Positions 51,771 to 61,007 of a stretch of DNA of 64,000 nucleotides are shown here, in pieces. The stretch comes from Staphylococcus lugdunensis (GTDB lineage: Bacteria > Bacillota > Bacilli > Staphylococcales > Staphylococcaceae): NCBI RefSeq assembly GCF_002901705.1, contig NZ_PPPV01000016.1, forward strand, positions 60,922 through 124,921, read 5' to 3'. The notes under the pieces were generated by a model, which had not been told where the DNA came from, did not search any database, and saw only the letters and a program-made list of their open reading frames with translations. Position 1 is the stretch's first letter; every line of letters begins with the position of its first letter. Both the position numbers and the translations under genes were made by a program.

Positions 51771-52112
51771 TTAAATATATTGTTCTAATTCATGAATAAG
51801 TTCTTGAATACGCTGACGTTGATCTTTAGAAACATAAACAATAACGGTTCTTTCATCATGAACGCTACGCTTTTTAGATAATAGCTTTAACTCTTTAAGT
51901 TTTTGTAGTGCTTTTGTTAAATAATAAGGCTTGAACTCTGAAGTCACTGCAATTTCTTTAGAAGTTATTTCATTGGACTCACTTTTTAAAATATAATTTA
52001 AAATAAAGATTTCTTCATAGCTTAAATTATATTTTTTCTTTGTCGCTTTGAAAAATTGTTTAACTTGAAATGTTGCACTGACTAGTTCATCAATATTTTT
52101 TATCTTACTCAT
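51771..52112 (-). CDS. sarR: SarA-family regulator SarR
   Basis: SarR binds the sarA promoter and agr region in S. aureus and adjusts their expression. The product (113 residues from ATG 52112, [26 protein letters not shown] 11 bases upstream) has the winged helix [20 protein letters not shown] and the wing [16 protein letters not shown]. The frame runs four codons further to a GTG lying against the ribosome-binding site. It matches remembered S. aureus SarR at about 70 percent of positions. Confidence 0.92.
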   Translation of the reverse strand: MSKIKNIDELVSATFQVKQFFKATKKKYNLSYEEIFILNYILKSESNEITSKEIAVTSEFKPYYLTKALQKLKELKLLSKKRSVHDERTVIVYVSKDQRQRIQELIHELEQYI

Positions 52113-52483
52113 AATTTCAACCACTCCTCTGATGCATATCTTGTTGCTTGGTTTGCTAAATGTTTTTTAAATTTTAACGCATCTCTTGTTATAAATAATA
52201 TTTTATAACAATTAGATAATAAAATTCAATATTTTTATTAAGCTAAAGTGATTTAATTCATTAATTGCAATTATAGATTTTTCTATTCCGCCAAAATGAA
52301 TTACATCCCTATTTATGTAATGATGGCAGTTTTCATAGAAAAAAGATGGTAAAAGTAAGGCCAATGACCTTTACTATACCACCTCTAGTATACGTATGGA
52401 ATTGATACATATAATGAAGTTCAATCATTAACTAAGTTATTGAATACTCTTCAACAAATACTTAGATTTACATATCTTCTTTT
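52113..52483. other. sarR upstream region
   Basis: No gene is seen. The region holds the 26-base dyad at 52186-52211, a 7-bp hairpin ATTACAT/ATGTAAT at 52300-52321, and an imperfect hairpin near 52345-52375 that may end the PH-protein transcript (GTAAAGG/CCTTAC with T-rich sequence after it on the minus strand). Confidence 0.5.
52186..52211. promoter_or_regulatory. Perfect 26-base dyad upstream of sarR
   Basis: Ten-base arms TTGTTATAAA (52186-52195) and TTTATAACAA (52202-52211) flank TAATAT. It is 75-100 bases upstream of the sarR start and next to a TAAAAT that could be a -10. AT-rich 26-base sites are typical for Sar dimers, so this is an operator candidate. Confidence 0.5.
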
Positions 52484-52804
52484 TTATATTTTATTAGATA
52501 CATAATCGACAAATCGTTGAATGTCTCCATTCTTAATTTTCGTCATTGGAACTTTCCCAATATTAAAAGTAAAACTGATACCATCGTCAGTCATGTTAAT
52601 TGACTCTATTTCATTATAAGGAATATTTCTGTAATAAAATTGGCCATTCATATCAACATTCATAATTAAACGTTCTGAGGTTGCTATAAATGCACCTTCA
52701 AATTCAGATTGTCCTTGAACATGATATTCAATTATCCCTAAGACAGATGGCCCTTTCGTTTCAGTTGGAAACAAATCATTTGGATTAATATTATCAAGTA
52801 TCAT
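52484..52804 (-). CDS. Small protein with a YokE-like bacterial PH domain
   Basis: The 106-residue soluble protein shows the pattern of bacterial pleckstrin-homology-like domains of the YokE group: an alternating beta pattern (GIIEYHVQGQSE, then GAFIATSERLIMNVDM, YRNIPYNEIESINM, ISFTFNIG) and a final amphipathic helix (IKNGDIQRFVDYVSNK). Functions in this group are mostly unknown, with signalling or stress roles suggested. It lies 29 bases after the sarY-like gene on the same strand and probably shares its transcript. Confidence 0.65.
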   Translation of the reverse strand: MILDNINPNDLFPTETKGPSVLGIIEYHVQGQSEFEGAFIATSERLIMNVDMNGQFYYRNIPYNEIESINMTDDGISFTFNIGKVPMTKIKNGDIQRFVDYVSNKI

Positions 52805-52833
52805 TATTTATCATCCTATTCACTTTGAATTGA

Positions 52834-53574
52834 CTATATATGGGTTAATTCTAAGTGGTTAACAATAGTATTGTAACATTCATTAAACAGTAATTTCACT
52901 TGGGACAGTTTATCTGTTTTAATACCTATTCGAATTTGCCGTTCATCCGTTCGACATCTTTCTTTATAAATGTACTTTTTATCCACTAAAGATTTGATCA
53001 ATGGAGTAATATACATATTATGCTGTTCAATAACATATTTTAATTGTGCCATATTGTACGCATTAGGATATAGATAGATAAGCCCTAAAATAAATAATTC
53101 ATCTAAATGTATACTGTCATGTAAACTTGTTAATTCAAAGTCATCGTGGAGTACTTTCACATCCATAAACTCTTTAAGTTTAAAATGACAGTGTAAATCC
53201 AACTTAGCATCTATATCATAATTTGCAATTATCTTTTTAATTTCTTGAAGCAGGTGCTCAATTTTTTTATGTTGTATTTTAGTCATATAAATAATAAGTC
53301 GCCGTTGATCATTAGGATTACGCTTTTTTGATATCCAGTGCATTGCGTATAACTGAGCTAGATATTTAAGCATCATTGCTTTATTGCAGTGTTCTTTTAT
53401 CACTAAAGTTTGAATCGTCAAAGGGCGCTCATGCGCTGTTGAATAATCTTTAATAAATAGAAGTATTTTAAATTGTTGCATATTCATATGATAAGCATAT
53501 CTCAAACTTTCATTGACGGTTTTTACTAGTGAATAGCATCCTAACACCAATCTAATTCGTGTGTTAATGTTCAT
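52834..53574 (-). CDS. sarY: Two-domain SarA-family regulator, probably SarY
   Basis: The 246-residue protein has two Sar winged-helix units: the first with MQQFKILLFIKDYS and the wing SKKRNPNDQRRLIIYMTK (about 35-105), the second with LDELFILGLIYLYP and KERCRTDERQIRIGI (about 160-230). Both wings keep the Asp-Glu/Gln-Arg motif. Two-domain Sar proteins are SarS, SarU and SarY; position between sarR and ssaA fits SarY. The start ATG 53574 has AAGGAGGG nine bases upstream. It follows the AraC gene by 36 bases. Confidence 0.75.
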   Translation of the reverse strand: MNINTRIRLVLGCYSLVKTVNESLRYAYHMNMQQFKILLFIKDYSTAHERPLTIQTLVIKEHCNKAMMLKYLAQLYAMHWISKKRNPNDQRRLIIYMTKIQHKKIEHLLQEIKKIIANYDIDAKLDLHCHFKLKEFMDVKVLHDDFELTSLHDSIHLDELFILGLIYLYPNAYNMAQLKYVIEQHNMYITPLIKSLVDKKYIYKERCRTDERQIRIGIKTDKLSQVKLLFNECYNTIVNHLELTHI

Positions 53575-53610
53575 CACTACACACCCTCCTTAGTCAGCAA
53601 ATACCATGCA

Positions 53611-55587
53611 TTAGCTTCTAAGTGAAAATTTAATATGCCCTATACTCATACTAGGCAATATATATTTACGGTTAATTATCGTTGGGTATGATAATTGGCC
53701 TTTCCAAAAATGTGGCTGAAACAAATTATCTTTGTTTTTCGTTTGATCTTGATGATGATTTAAGTTCGGTGCTTTTGTATAAGTAATTAAACTACTTTCA
53801 GCATGGCTCATCGGCTGAGTTGTTTTAAAATTTAATTGCAAGTCTTGTAACTGTTCTCCGGTTGAAATATTCATATTGAAAGCTAAACATTGATACTCAA
53901 ATTTAAACTTGGTTAAAATAATTTGATTATCTTGATGGACAATATCCCCTCTAAGTTGATTCATCATATTGAAAAACGCTAAAAACATATTGTTATCCAT
54001 ATTACGTCCGTGAAATAAATACTGCAGCAAAAAATCAAGCGAAAAACTTATGCCTTTAAGCATTAAATAGTACCGTGCCATCAAAGAAAAATTGATTATA
54101 TTTTGTTGAGTGATCTCGCCATTTTGATTCATATTTAACATTGTTGTATCTAAAATCACTTTGTGATGATACTTTTTCCAAGTAGTTAATTGTTCAAAAG
54201 TTATAAAGTATGAGGTAATATACTCATCAATTTCATTAAATTCATATGGTCTAACATCTCGATGAGGTACTGATAAATACAATGAGCATCTGTTAAAAAA
54301 TTGTCTAACCTCATTAACAACCTTCTGTATCACTTGTTTGTCAGTACTATCTAACATAATTGATACACCATCTACTTCATTTACAAAGCGTGAATAAAAT
54401 AAAGTTATAAATAATTGATTCACATTATTAAATCCATGTTGCTCGAGGTATGTTAAATCTAAACCCTTAAAATAAAATATAGGCGTTAGTCCTAAATAGT
54501 TTAATTTAGTAAGGTAATATTCACACACTCTCTGCACCGCTGAGAAATCAGTCAAATCAATGGGTATAATCACATAAACATGTTTATTTTTAGAAAATAA
54601 ATGCTGTGTTACATAAAATATCTGATGCTCATTCAAGTACAACAATTGTTGGCTGGTAATAAATAAATCTTTAGGTTCTATATGACAAATTGGCAAAGTA
54701 TTAGAAGAGAGGATGATATCTTTATTATTGGACACTGTTGTATAATGTTTTACCTTATGAAAATAAGATTGATAAGTTTGTTCGCTTAATGGTAAATATT
54801 GAATATTTTCATAATAACTTGTTGTTAAACTATGATACTGCTTTCTAATTTCTTTTGGGGTATATCCATATGAATCTTTGAATAAATTAATAAACCTAGA
54901 GTAATGATTAAACCCATGCTGATATGCAATATCTTCCACAGTTCGATGCTCTTTTAAAATATCGATAAGCGCACATTTTAAGCGAATATCATTGACATAC
55001 TGATTAATACTTTGAAAAGGTGTTTGGTATTTTATAACATTTGACAATTCTTGATTTGTCATATTTAATGCATTAGCAATCTCTTGCTTTTTTAATTTTT
55101 TTGTATGGTGTGAAATTAAATAGTCATGGACTTCATCTAATACTGTCATATTTTGTGTTTTTGCTCTATATAAGTGCGACATTGAACCTAATTCAACACA
55201 TAAATGTTTAATCATTTTTAAAGTTGTCTGTTCGTCTGCTTTATTAAAGCATTCTAACTCAATGATATTCATTAATATAGGTAATACTTGTTGCTTCTCA
55301 ATATTTGATAGTTTATAGCCACTGATATCAATATATTCACTCGCATATTTCACATAGTCTTTAAAAGACAAATCAACAACTAACGTCACTGCATCATCAT
55401 CGCTTTGAATTTGATATAAATCGTTCAGCATTAAAAGTACAATATCCCCTTCTGTCATGTGATATTGCTTCAAATTAATATCAATCGTACCTTGCCCTTT
55501 CACCCAATAAATCAACTTAACATTGACTGTCTTTTGCCCATAAGTATTTAACTTTTGTAATAATTTTACCGAAAACTGTCCGTTCAT
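53611..55587 (-). CDS. Large AraC/XylS-family regulator
   Basis: The product (658 residues from ATG 55587, AGAGG seven bases upstream) has an N-terminal cupin-like sensing part (about 1-120), a mid-protein AraC DNA-binding domain (about 150-260, with IANALNMTNQELSNVIKYQT and EDIAYQHGFNHYSRFINLFK then YGYTPKEIRKQY), and about 390 further residues with a TIM-barrel/glycosidase-like look. The same layout is found in staphylococcal Rsp and Rbf. The target genes are unknown. It is divergent from ssaA across 570 bases. Confidence 0.85.
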   Translation of the reverse strand: MNGQFSVKLLQKLNTYGQKTVNVKLIYWVKGQGTIDINLKQYHMTEGDIVLLMLNDLYQIQSDDDAVTLVVDLSFKDYVKYASEYIDISGYKLSNIEKQQVLPILMNIIELECFNKADEQTTLKMIKHLCVELGSMSHLYRAKTQNMTVLDEVHDYLISHHTKKLKKQEIANALNMTNQELSNVIKYQTPFQSINQYVNDIRLKCALIDILKEHRTVEDIAYQHGFNHYSRFINLFKDSYGYTPKEIRKQYHSLTTSYYENIQYLPLSEQTYQSYFHKVKHYTTVSNNKDIILSSNTLPICHIEPKDLFITSQQLLYLNEHQIFYVTQHLFSKNKHVYVIIPIDLTDFSAVQRVCEYYLTKLNYLGLTPIFYFKGLDLTYLEQHGFNNVNQLFITLFYSRFVNEVDGVSIMLDSTDKQVIQKVVNEVRQFFNRCSLYLSVPHRDVRPYEFNEIDEYITSYFITFEQLTTWKKYHHKVILDTTMLNMNQNGEITQQNIINFSLMARYYLMLKGISFSLDFLLQYLFHGRNMDNNMFLAFFNMMNQLRGDIVHQDNQIILTKFKFEYQCLAFNMNISTGEQLQDLQLNFKTTQPMSHAESSLITYTKAPNLNHHQDQTKNKDNLFQPHFWKGQLSYPTIINRKYILPSMSIGHIKFSLRS

Positions 55588-56156
55588 ATGTCGTCCTCTC
55601 ATCAATTAATTACAGAGATATACAACAATATACTTCAATCCCCACCTGAAGTATTCATACACCATTCCTTCAATGTATCTATTTCACATAGTTAATTGTA
55701 ATTTTTATTTCGGTATAAGTAGTAACAAAATCATATTTTATTATAGCCAACTTTTTATTATTCGCATATTATTTCATATCAGTTAAAACTTTTTATCCTT
55801 TATCCATGTTTTTTATCATCAATTATCCTATGCACCATTTTCTACATAATTCAACTGTATTATTTTATTTTCTGTTTTTTTACAAAATGATGACATAAAA
55901 AATTTAACAAATAAAAAAAATTGAATAAAGTCTGTTATATAAGCATTTCTTTTTATTACAAAATATCTCATTATGCAAAATACGTTTAAAATATATTAGA
56001 GGAAAATTACAAAATGTTAACAACCCACACAAACCAACTTTTTTCTGGTAAAGTATTGTTTGTCTTAAACAAGATGATTAATTGTTGATGTCCGATTCAT
56101 CAACCACTATAAAAAATACAATTATATTAAATTATTTTTCGGGAGGATATTTTATA
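55588..56156. other. Divergent regulatory region between the AraC gene and ssaA
   Basis: No coding frame with a ribosome-binding site is seen. It is very AT-rich (55700-55990). It holds the WalR-type site at 56006-56022 and, in the ssaA leader, a 7-bp hairpin GTTGATG/CATCAAC (56084-56104). Confidence 0.55.
56006..56022 (-). promoter_or_regulatory. WalR-type binding site upstream of ssaA
   Basis: The minus strand reads TGTTAA, five bases, TGTAAT, fitting the WalR consensus TGTWAH-N5-TGTWAH. ssaA is a known WalKR regulon member in S. aureus. The site is about 135-150 bases before the ATG. Confidence 0.65.
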
Positions 56157-56894
56157 ATGAAGAAAATCGCTACTGCTACAATCGCTACTGCAGGAATTGC
56201 TACATTTGCTTTGGCTGGTGGACACCATGCTCATGCTGCTGAACAAACAAATCATGATGGTTATAATCCAAATGACCCTTACTCATACAGCTACTCTTAT
56301 ACAATCGATGCACAAGGTAACTATCATTACACTTGGAAAGGTAACTGGTCACCAAATCAATTAAACCAAAACCAAGGTTACACTTATTACAATAACTATA
56401 ATAGCTATTACAATTACAACAACTATAATTACAGCAACACATATGCTTCATCAAATTCATACCGTACTGGTGGCTTGGGTGCAAGCTATTCAACTTCTAG
56501 CTCTAACATACATGTGACAACTACAAGTGCACCATCATCTCATGGTGTGTCAATCTCAAGTGCTTCACATTCAGGTAGCAACTTATATACTAGTGGTCAA
56601 TGTACTTATTATGTATTCGATAGAGTTGGCGGTAAAATTGGTTCAACTTGGGGCAATGCTAGCAACTGGGCAAATGCTGCTGCAGCTGCTGGGTACACTG
56701 TAAATAACAGACCTTCAGTAGGCGCAATCATGCAAACATCTCAAGGTTACTATGGTCACGTTGCTTATGTTGAAAGTGTTGGAAGTAATGGTTCAGTAAC
56801 TGTTTCAGAAATGAACTATGGTCATGGACCAGGTGTTGTAACAACACGTACAATCTCTGCATCTCAAGCAGCTTCATACAACTTCATTCATTAA
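56157..56894 (+). CDS. ssaA: CHAP-domain secreted protein SsaA
   Basis: SsaA is a secreted amidase/endopeptidase-type wall hydrolase. The 245 residues start [20 protein letters not shown] (signal peptide to about residue 27, HAHA-A), then an Asn/Tyr-rich low-complexity stretch (about 75-105) and a C-terminal CHAP domain (about 140-245) with catalytic Cys149, His201 and the downstream Glu206. The true ATG 56157 has GGGAGG ten bases upstream; an upstream in-frame start would add non-signal residues. The low-complexity stretch is shorter than in S. aureus SsaA (267 residues, from memory). Confidence 0.94.
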   Translation: MKKIATATIATAGIATFALAGGHHAHAAEQTNHDGYNPNDPYSYSYSYTIDAQGNYHYTWKGNWSPNQLNQNQGYTYYNNYNSYYNYNNYNYSNTYASSNSYRTGGLGASYSTSSSNIHVTTTSAPSSHGVSISSASHSGSNLYTSGQCTYYVFDRVGGKIGSTWGNASNWANAAAAAGYTVNNRPSVGAIMQTSQGYYGHVAYVESVGSNGSVTVSEMNYGHGPGVVTTRTISASQAASYNFIH

Positions 56895-56904
56895 TATTTA
56901 AAGT

Positions 56905-57190
56905 TATCAAGGCTGGGATATAAATCCCAAAATAATAGCACAAAGATGGTTTAACATAAATCATCTTTGTGCTTCTTTTATATTTAATACTTTGTATGAT
57001 TGACTTACTTAAGACCCGCTTCAGCCAGTTTTTCTGTGCTTAGCCCCAACTTGCGTTGTCCGTGGAAATGCTTGTTGCATTTCTTTTTGTTGGGGCCCCG
57101 CTCGCTACATTGCGGTGTATTTATATGTGTTTTTGTACTGGAAATTTTAAAAAATAAGGTGTTTTCGTACTATGTATTAAATTTTACTTA
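56905..57190 (+). repeat. Composite intergenic repeat with terminator and STAR-like motif
   Basis: It contains GGGATATAAATCCC (about 56915), a perfect 12-bp terminator stem (56937-56948 with 56962-56973), a TTTTTGTTGGGGCCCC (57084-57099) matching the S. aureus STAR repeat consensus TNTGTTGNGGCCCN, and a tail AAAAAATAAGG...GTTTCGTA (57150-57175). Head and tail recur at 63780-63985. Confidence 0.7.
56937..56980 (+). terminator. ssaA terminator
   Basis: A perfect 12-bp stem with a 13-nt loop is followed by TCTTTTAT, 43 bases after the ssaA stop. Confidence 0.85.
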
Positions 57191-57194
57191 ACGA

Positions 57195-57547
57195 ATTAAT
57201 CAAAGTGCCTTATGACAGATGCAATCTAATAAAATGTTACATTTCTTTTTACAACGCATTAATAAGGTGAGTCATATTTATGGCTCACCTTACTTCACAA
57301 ATTCAGTATCTCTTTTAATGGTTATGTCTATATATTAATGATGCACATTACGGAATTCATGTTAAGATTAATAGATTCAACCCTCGCTACAAAAATTGAA
57401 CCATCATCCTATGTAGAGGATATTTTACTAATAATCATATCGCTACATTTATTCTCGCTACAAAAATAAACAGTGACTTCTAATAATTATTAGCATACTT
57501 TATATTAACCGGATATAGCTATAGTTAAACATGCTTTGAAATAATTT
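57195..57547. other. Gene-free stretch between ssaA repeat and nhaC
   Basis: No gene seen. It has a near-perfect 12-bp hairpin (57264-57275 with 57280-57291), without a T-run, and two copies of CTCGCTACAAAAAT at about 57382 and 57455. The hairpin could stabilise or terminate the nhaC transcript. Confidence 0.5.
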
Positions 57548-58939
57548 TTACGTAACTTTATTATTTTTTTTAATACCAATACCTGTAAACCCGTAAAAAA
57601 CAGCTAATATAGCACATAAATAACATGGTACTGTCCAAATAAAGAATTGATCAACCGGCACATTTAATTGCTGTGCATAATATATTCCTGAAGTTCCCCA
57701 TGGAATAAGAGGTAATACCATTGTACTTGCATCTTCCAGCGTCCTAGATAGATTTGATCGATCTAACCCCATGTCTTCAAACATATCTTTCATCACAACA
57801 CCAACCATAATAATTACAATAGATGCTACGCCAGCAGCAAACACCATCATTAAACAACAAATAACAGTAATTAAAATAAGGCTACCTGTTGATTTGACAC
57901 CTTTTGAAATGGTCTCTAATAAAACATTTAAACAGCCTGATTTTTCTAAAATACCAGCAAATGCATAGCCACAAAAAATGGTAACAATAATTTGAGTCAT
58001 ACTCATCATGCCACCTTGTTCAATTAATGTTTTAGCATTATGAGAAATATGACTATGTCCAGTCATATTAGCTGTAAACCCATCAAATGTAGCTTTAAAT
58101 CCATCTGCTAAATTAAAGTGATGATTAAACGCACCTACAAAAATTGCAGTAATACTAGATGCTAGCATCGACGGCACTGTCGATACTTTAAACATAAGGC
58201 AAATAATAATAACAATGAGCGGTATCCAAACAAAGAAATTAAACTGATATAACGTTGCAAGTTCAGATAATAGTGATTGAATTTGCTTTGTGTTTACATG
58301 ACCATCGTTATGTAAGCCTAAGACAAACCAGACAATCATACCAATGAGTGAAGCAGGTATTGTCGTCCACATCATCGCACGAATATGTGAAAATATATTC
58401 ACCTTCGTAACTAATGCTGCTAAATTAGTTGTATCAGATAGCGGTGACATTTTATCCCCAAAGACGGCACCTGCAATGATGGCACCTGCAGCCATACCTA
58501 AATTCATATTCAATTGGCTTGCAATGGAAATAAGCGCTATACCTGCAGTTGATGCGGATCCCCAAGCTGTACCTGTAGCTAAACTACAGATGGCAGAAAT
58601 AATAAATGCAGACACTAAAAAATACTGAGGATTTAAAAATTTTAATCCATAATAGATTAAAGCAGGCACAGTACCAGCGTACATCCAACTCCCAACAATA
58701 ATACCCACAGCCAATATGATAAATATAGCAGGCATCGCTGTAGTTAACCGATGCGTAATCCCTTCTTCTATGTCATTCCATTTCAACCCTACTCGAATAC
58801 CAATCAATGCGGCATAAGCTGATGAAATAAGTAATAGTACTTGAATGGGAATGTTAAAAACAATAAATCCTATTGTCACTACACAGACCATAACAATGAT
58901 GGTAGAAAGTGCCTCGAAAAACGTTGGTTTTCTTGTCAT
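57548..58939 (-). CDS. nhaC: NhaC-family Na+/H+ antiporter
   Basis: The 463-residue membrane protein has about twelve helices and the NhaC signatures GAVFGDKMSPLSDTTNLAA (about 155-175), TGTAWGSASTAGIALI and PLIPWGTSGIYYAQQL. Family members exchange Na+ for H+; MleN in B. subtilis couples this to malate/lactate exchange. It follows the opine-dehydrogenase-like gene by 42 bases on the same strand, so transport of that enzyme's product or substrate is possible. Confidence 0.88.
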   Translation of the reverse strand: MTRKPTFFEALSTIIVMVCVVTIGFIVFNIPIQVLLLISSAYAALIGIRVGLKWNDIEEGITHRLTTAMPAIFIILAVGIIVGSWMYAGTVPALIYYGLKFLNPQYFLVSAFIISAICSLATGTAWGSASTAGIALISIASQLNMNLGMAAGAIIAGAVFGDKMSPLSDTTNLAALVTKVNIFSHIRAMMWTTIPASLIGMIVWFVLGLHNDGHVNTKQIQSLLSELATLYQFNFFVWIPLIVIIICLMFKVSTVPSMLASSITAIFVGAFNHHFNLADGFKATFDGFTANMTGHSHISHNAKTLIEQGGMMSMTQIIVTIFCGYAFAGILEKSGCLNVLLETISKGVKSTGSLILITVICCLMMVFAAGVASIVIIMVGVVMKDMFEDMGLDRSNLSRTLEDASTMVLPLIPWGTSGIYYAQQLNVPVDQFFIWTVPCYLCAILAVFYGFTGIGIKKNNKVT

Positions 58940-58981
58940 ATAGTCAGCTCCTTATCTCACAACTAGTTATGATTTTATTTA

Positions 58982-60055
58982 TCAGTAACTGAGATCTAAC
59001 TTTTCAAGACCTAATTCTTCAACAGTAAGTCCATCTTCAAAAAAGTCTCTCTCTAGTATGGTTGAAGCGATAATTATAACTGCATCAATATTGGGCGTCG
59101 GCACATCAATAACACGACCTATGCTTGACCATAACACTAAACCATAAGCGATATCTTCAGTTAAATAACGATTTTCTACGTGATTAGGACCCGGTATTTG
59201 AGAAAAGACTGGACTTGTATTAAATAATCGATTTAAAGGTTCATCTTCGTCTGTACGTTCTAAATAGCCCCGTTGAATTCTTGATTCTTTCGCCGATTCT
59301 AATTCAAATCCTAATCGACGGCCTAAATTAATACGCTCTAATTCTATCGCATGGAGTAATCTTACTGTATGTTGCGTAATTCCTTCTTTATAAAGTGAAA
59401 ACTTTTGTGCATGATCAATACGGCCTACATTAAGTAACGTTGGCCCTGGGTGCACTTCTGGGTTCCCATTTTCTAAATTCGTTTTCAATAAACTTTCTTC
59501 TTTGACTAGTTGAGGATAAATTTGACTTACTTTATCATAACTATCATTTAATTCTTCACGATTAAATGTTGAAAAGTACACGCGTCGCACATTAAGAGAT
59601 AAGTCAACACGCGCTTGTGCAAAATCTACCCTTGTACCATATGTTAACGTGTTAGCTTCAGCAAATTTAGGGTGTACATCAATATTGCGATCTTCTAACA
59701 CATTCATAAAACGAATTGAGCCCATTGACGCTGCAATATTAAAGAAGATTAAATGGTCATTGGTTACGTGATATGACATAACCTTTGCATAGTATTCTAT
59801 AAAAGATGAAGGAATAATCACTTGAACGAGTTCGGCATCTTGTAATACATAAGCTATATCATCACTAATATTAGTGAATTCTATAAATTTTTCATTTCCT
59901 TCATTATTAAAATCAAAGCCGCCACGCTCAAATGCAGTATTAAATTTTTCCAGTGATTGATTTCGGCAATATAATCTTACCTCATGTCCTTGATCTACCA
60001 TGTCTAATGCGGCAGTAACCGCACCATTACCTGAACCAATAATAGCTATTTTCAT
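58982..60055 (-). CDS. NAD(P)-binding opine dehydrogenase-family protein
   Basis: The 357-residue protein starts MKIAIIGSGNGAVTAALDMV, a Rossmann nucleotide site, and its C-terminal helical domain (about 185-340) carries NPEVHPGPTLLNVGRID with the histidine used by octopine dehydrogenases. Opine dehydrogenases reductively couple an alpha-keto acid with an amino group. No nicotianamine-synthase-like (cntL) gene is near, so it is not the staphylopine enzyme locus. Substrates are unknown. It heads a two-gene unit with nhaC. Confidence 0.78.
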   Translation of the reverse strand: MKIAIIGSGNGAVTAALDMVDQGHEVRLYCRNQSLEKFNTAFERGGFDFNNEGNEKFIEFTNISDDIAYVLQDAELVQVIIPSSFIEYYAKVMSYHVTNDHLIFFNIAASMGSIRFMNVLEDRNIDVHPKFAEANTLTYGTRVDFAQARVDLSLNVRRVYFSTFNREELNDSYDKVSQIYPQLVKEESLLKTNLENGNPEVHPGPTLLNVGRIDHAQKFSLYKEGITQHTVRLLHAIELERINLGRRLGFELESAKESRIQRGYLERTDEDEPLNRLFNTSPVFSQIPGPNHVENRYLTEDIAYGLVLWSSIGRVIDVPTPNIDAVIIIASTILERDFFEDGLTVEELGLEKLDLSY

Positions 60056-60286
60056 CTGAATACCTCACTTTTAAAATATTTCAATACAAAATAAATTCAA
60101 TAAAAAATGATGCGTTTTAAACAAAGCGCACCATACATATTCATAAATATATAACCATTTATCATATATGTTAAACCTACAATTTGCATAAGTACTGCAT
60201 GTTAATACGTTCTTAATACCCATGGGTTACTTATTCTGCTATAGTTAATGTGATTAGATTTTTTATTAAACTCAGGAGGAGTTATT

Positions 60287-60709
60287 ATGACGCAACAATC
60301 ACAAGGTTTTAATACACCACAACATAACGATAGTGACGATGTTCGTCTTATGGCTATGCTTATTTACTTATTAGGTTTCGTCTCAGGATTTATAGGCCCT
60401 CTAATTATATGGCTAGTTAAAAAAGATGATTCTAAATTAATTGATCAGTCAGGAAAAAGCTATTTAAATATGTTTATTTCTTATATGATTTGGTGTGCAG
60501 TACCTGTAGTAATCATGATGTTTTCACTCATTTTTTATATGCCTTTTGATCCAACTTCAGGCTTGATTTCAATATTTATATTCTTGTTATTAAATTTGGT
60601 CATTTTGGGATTACTGATTACCTTTTCTGTTTTCAACATCATTGGCTGTGTTAAATATTATCAAGGTACCTATTACCAAGCTCCATTATCCATTCGATTT
60701 TTCAAATAA
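60287..60709 (+). CDS. DUF4870/Tic20-like small membrane protein
   Basis: The 140-residue protein has a hydrophilic N-terminus (TQQSQGFNTPQHNDSDDVRL), then four hydrophobic helices with the family pattern LMAMLIYLLGFVSGFIGPLI and IIWLVKKDDSKLIDQSGKSY, and a C-terminal helix with NIIGCVKYYQGTYYQAPLSI. This is the DUF4870 pattern; its function is not established. AGGAGGAG precedes the ATG. It is monocistronic, followed by a terminator-like hairpin. Confidence 0.8.
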   Translation: MTQQSQGFNTPQHNDSDDVRLMAMLIYLLGFVSGFIGPLIIWLVKKDDSKLIDQSGKSYLNMFISYMIWCAVPVVIMMFSLIFYMPFDPTSGLISIFIFLLLNLVILGLLITFSVFNIIGCVKYYQGTYYQAPLSIRFFK

Positions 60710-60819
60710 ATTGTACAGTGTTTTTGTTACAAACATTTGTAATATTTAAAGGTTAGTTTTATTTAAATCAGCTACTTTTCATCTTTGCAGCGCACATTTA
60801 GCTCTGTATATCACTTGTA

Positions 60820-60864
60820 ACCTTGCAGCTCTTTTATTACAGAGAGATGCAGGGTTTTATTATT
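60820..60864 (+). terminator. Probable terminator after the DUF4870 gene
   Basis: CCTTGCA (60822-60828) pairs with TGCAGGG (60849-60855) around an inner CTCT/AGAG stem, followed by TTTTATTATTTT. It lies about 110 bases after the stop, so another hairpin could act earlier. Confidence 0.55.
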
Positions 60865-61007
60865 TTATTTACGAAAAGATAACATCACACATTTCCATGT
60901 ATATTTCTGTTAAAGTAAGTTTTGTCGTTAAACGACGATAACATTCACAATTAAGATGCGCTACCATCTTTGTGAATATTTCATACAATTGGGAGGATTT
61001 TATTATA

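Noticed and set aside
57382..57468. Direct repeat CTCGCTACAAAAAT as an attachment site
   Set aside because: The copies are about 70 bases apart with no integrase or cargo gene between; more likely simple duplication.
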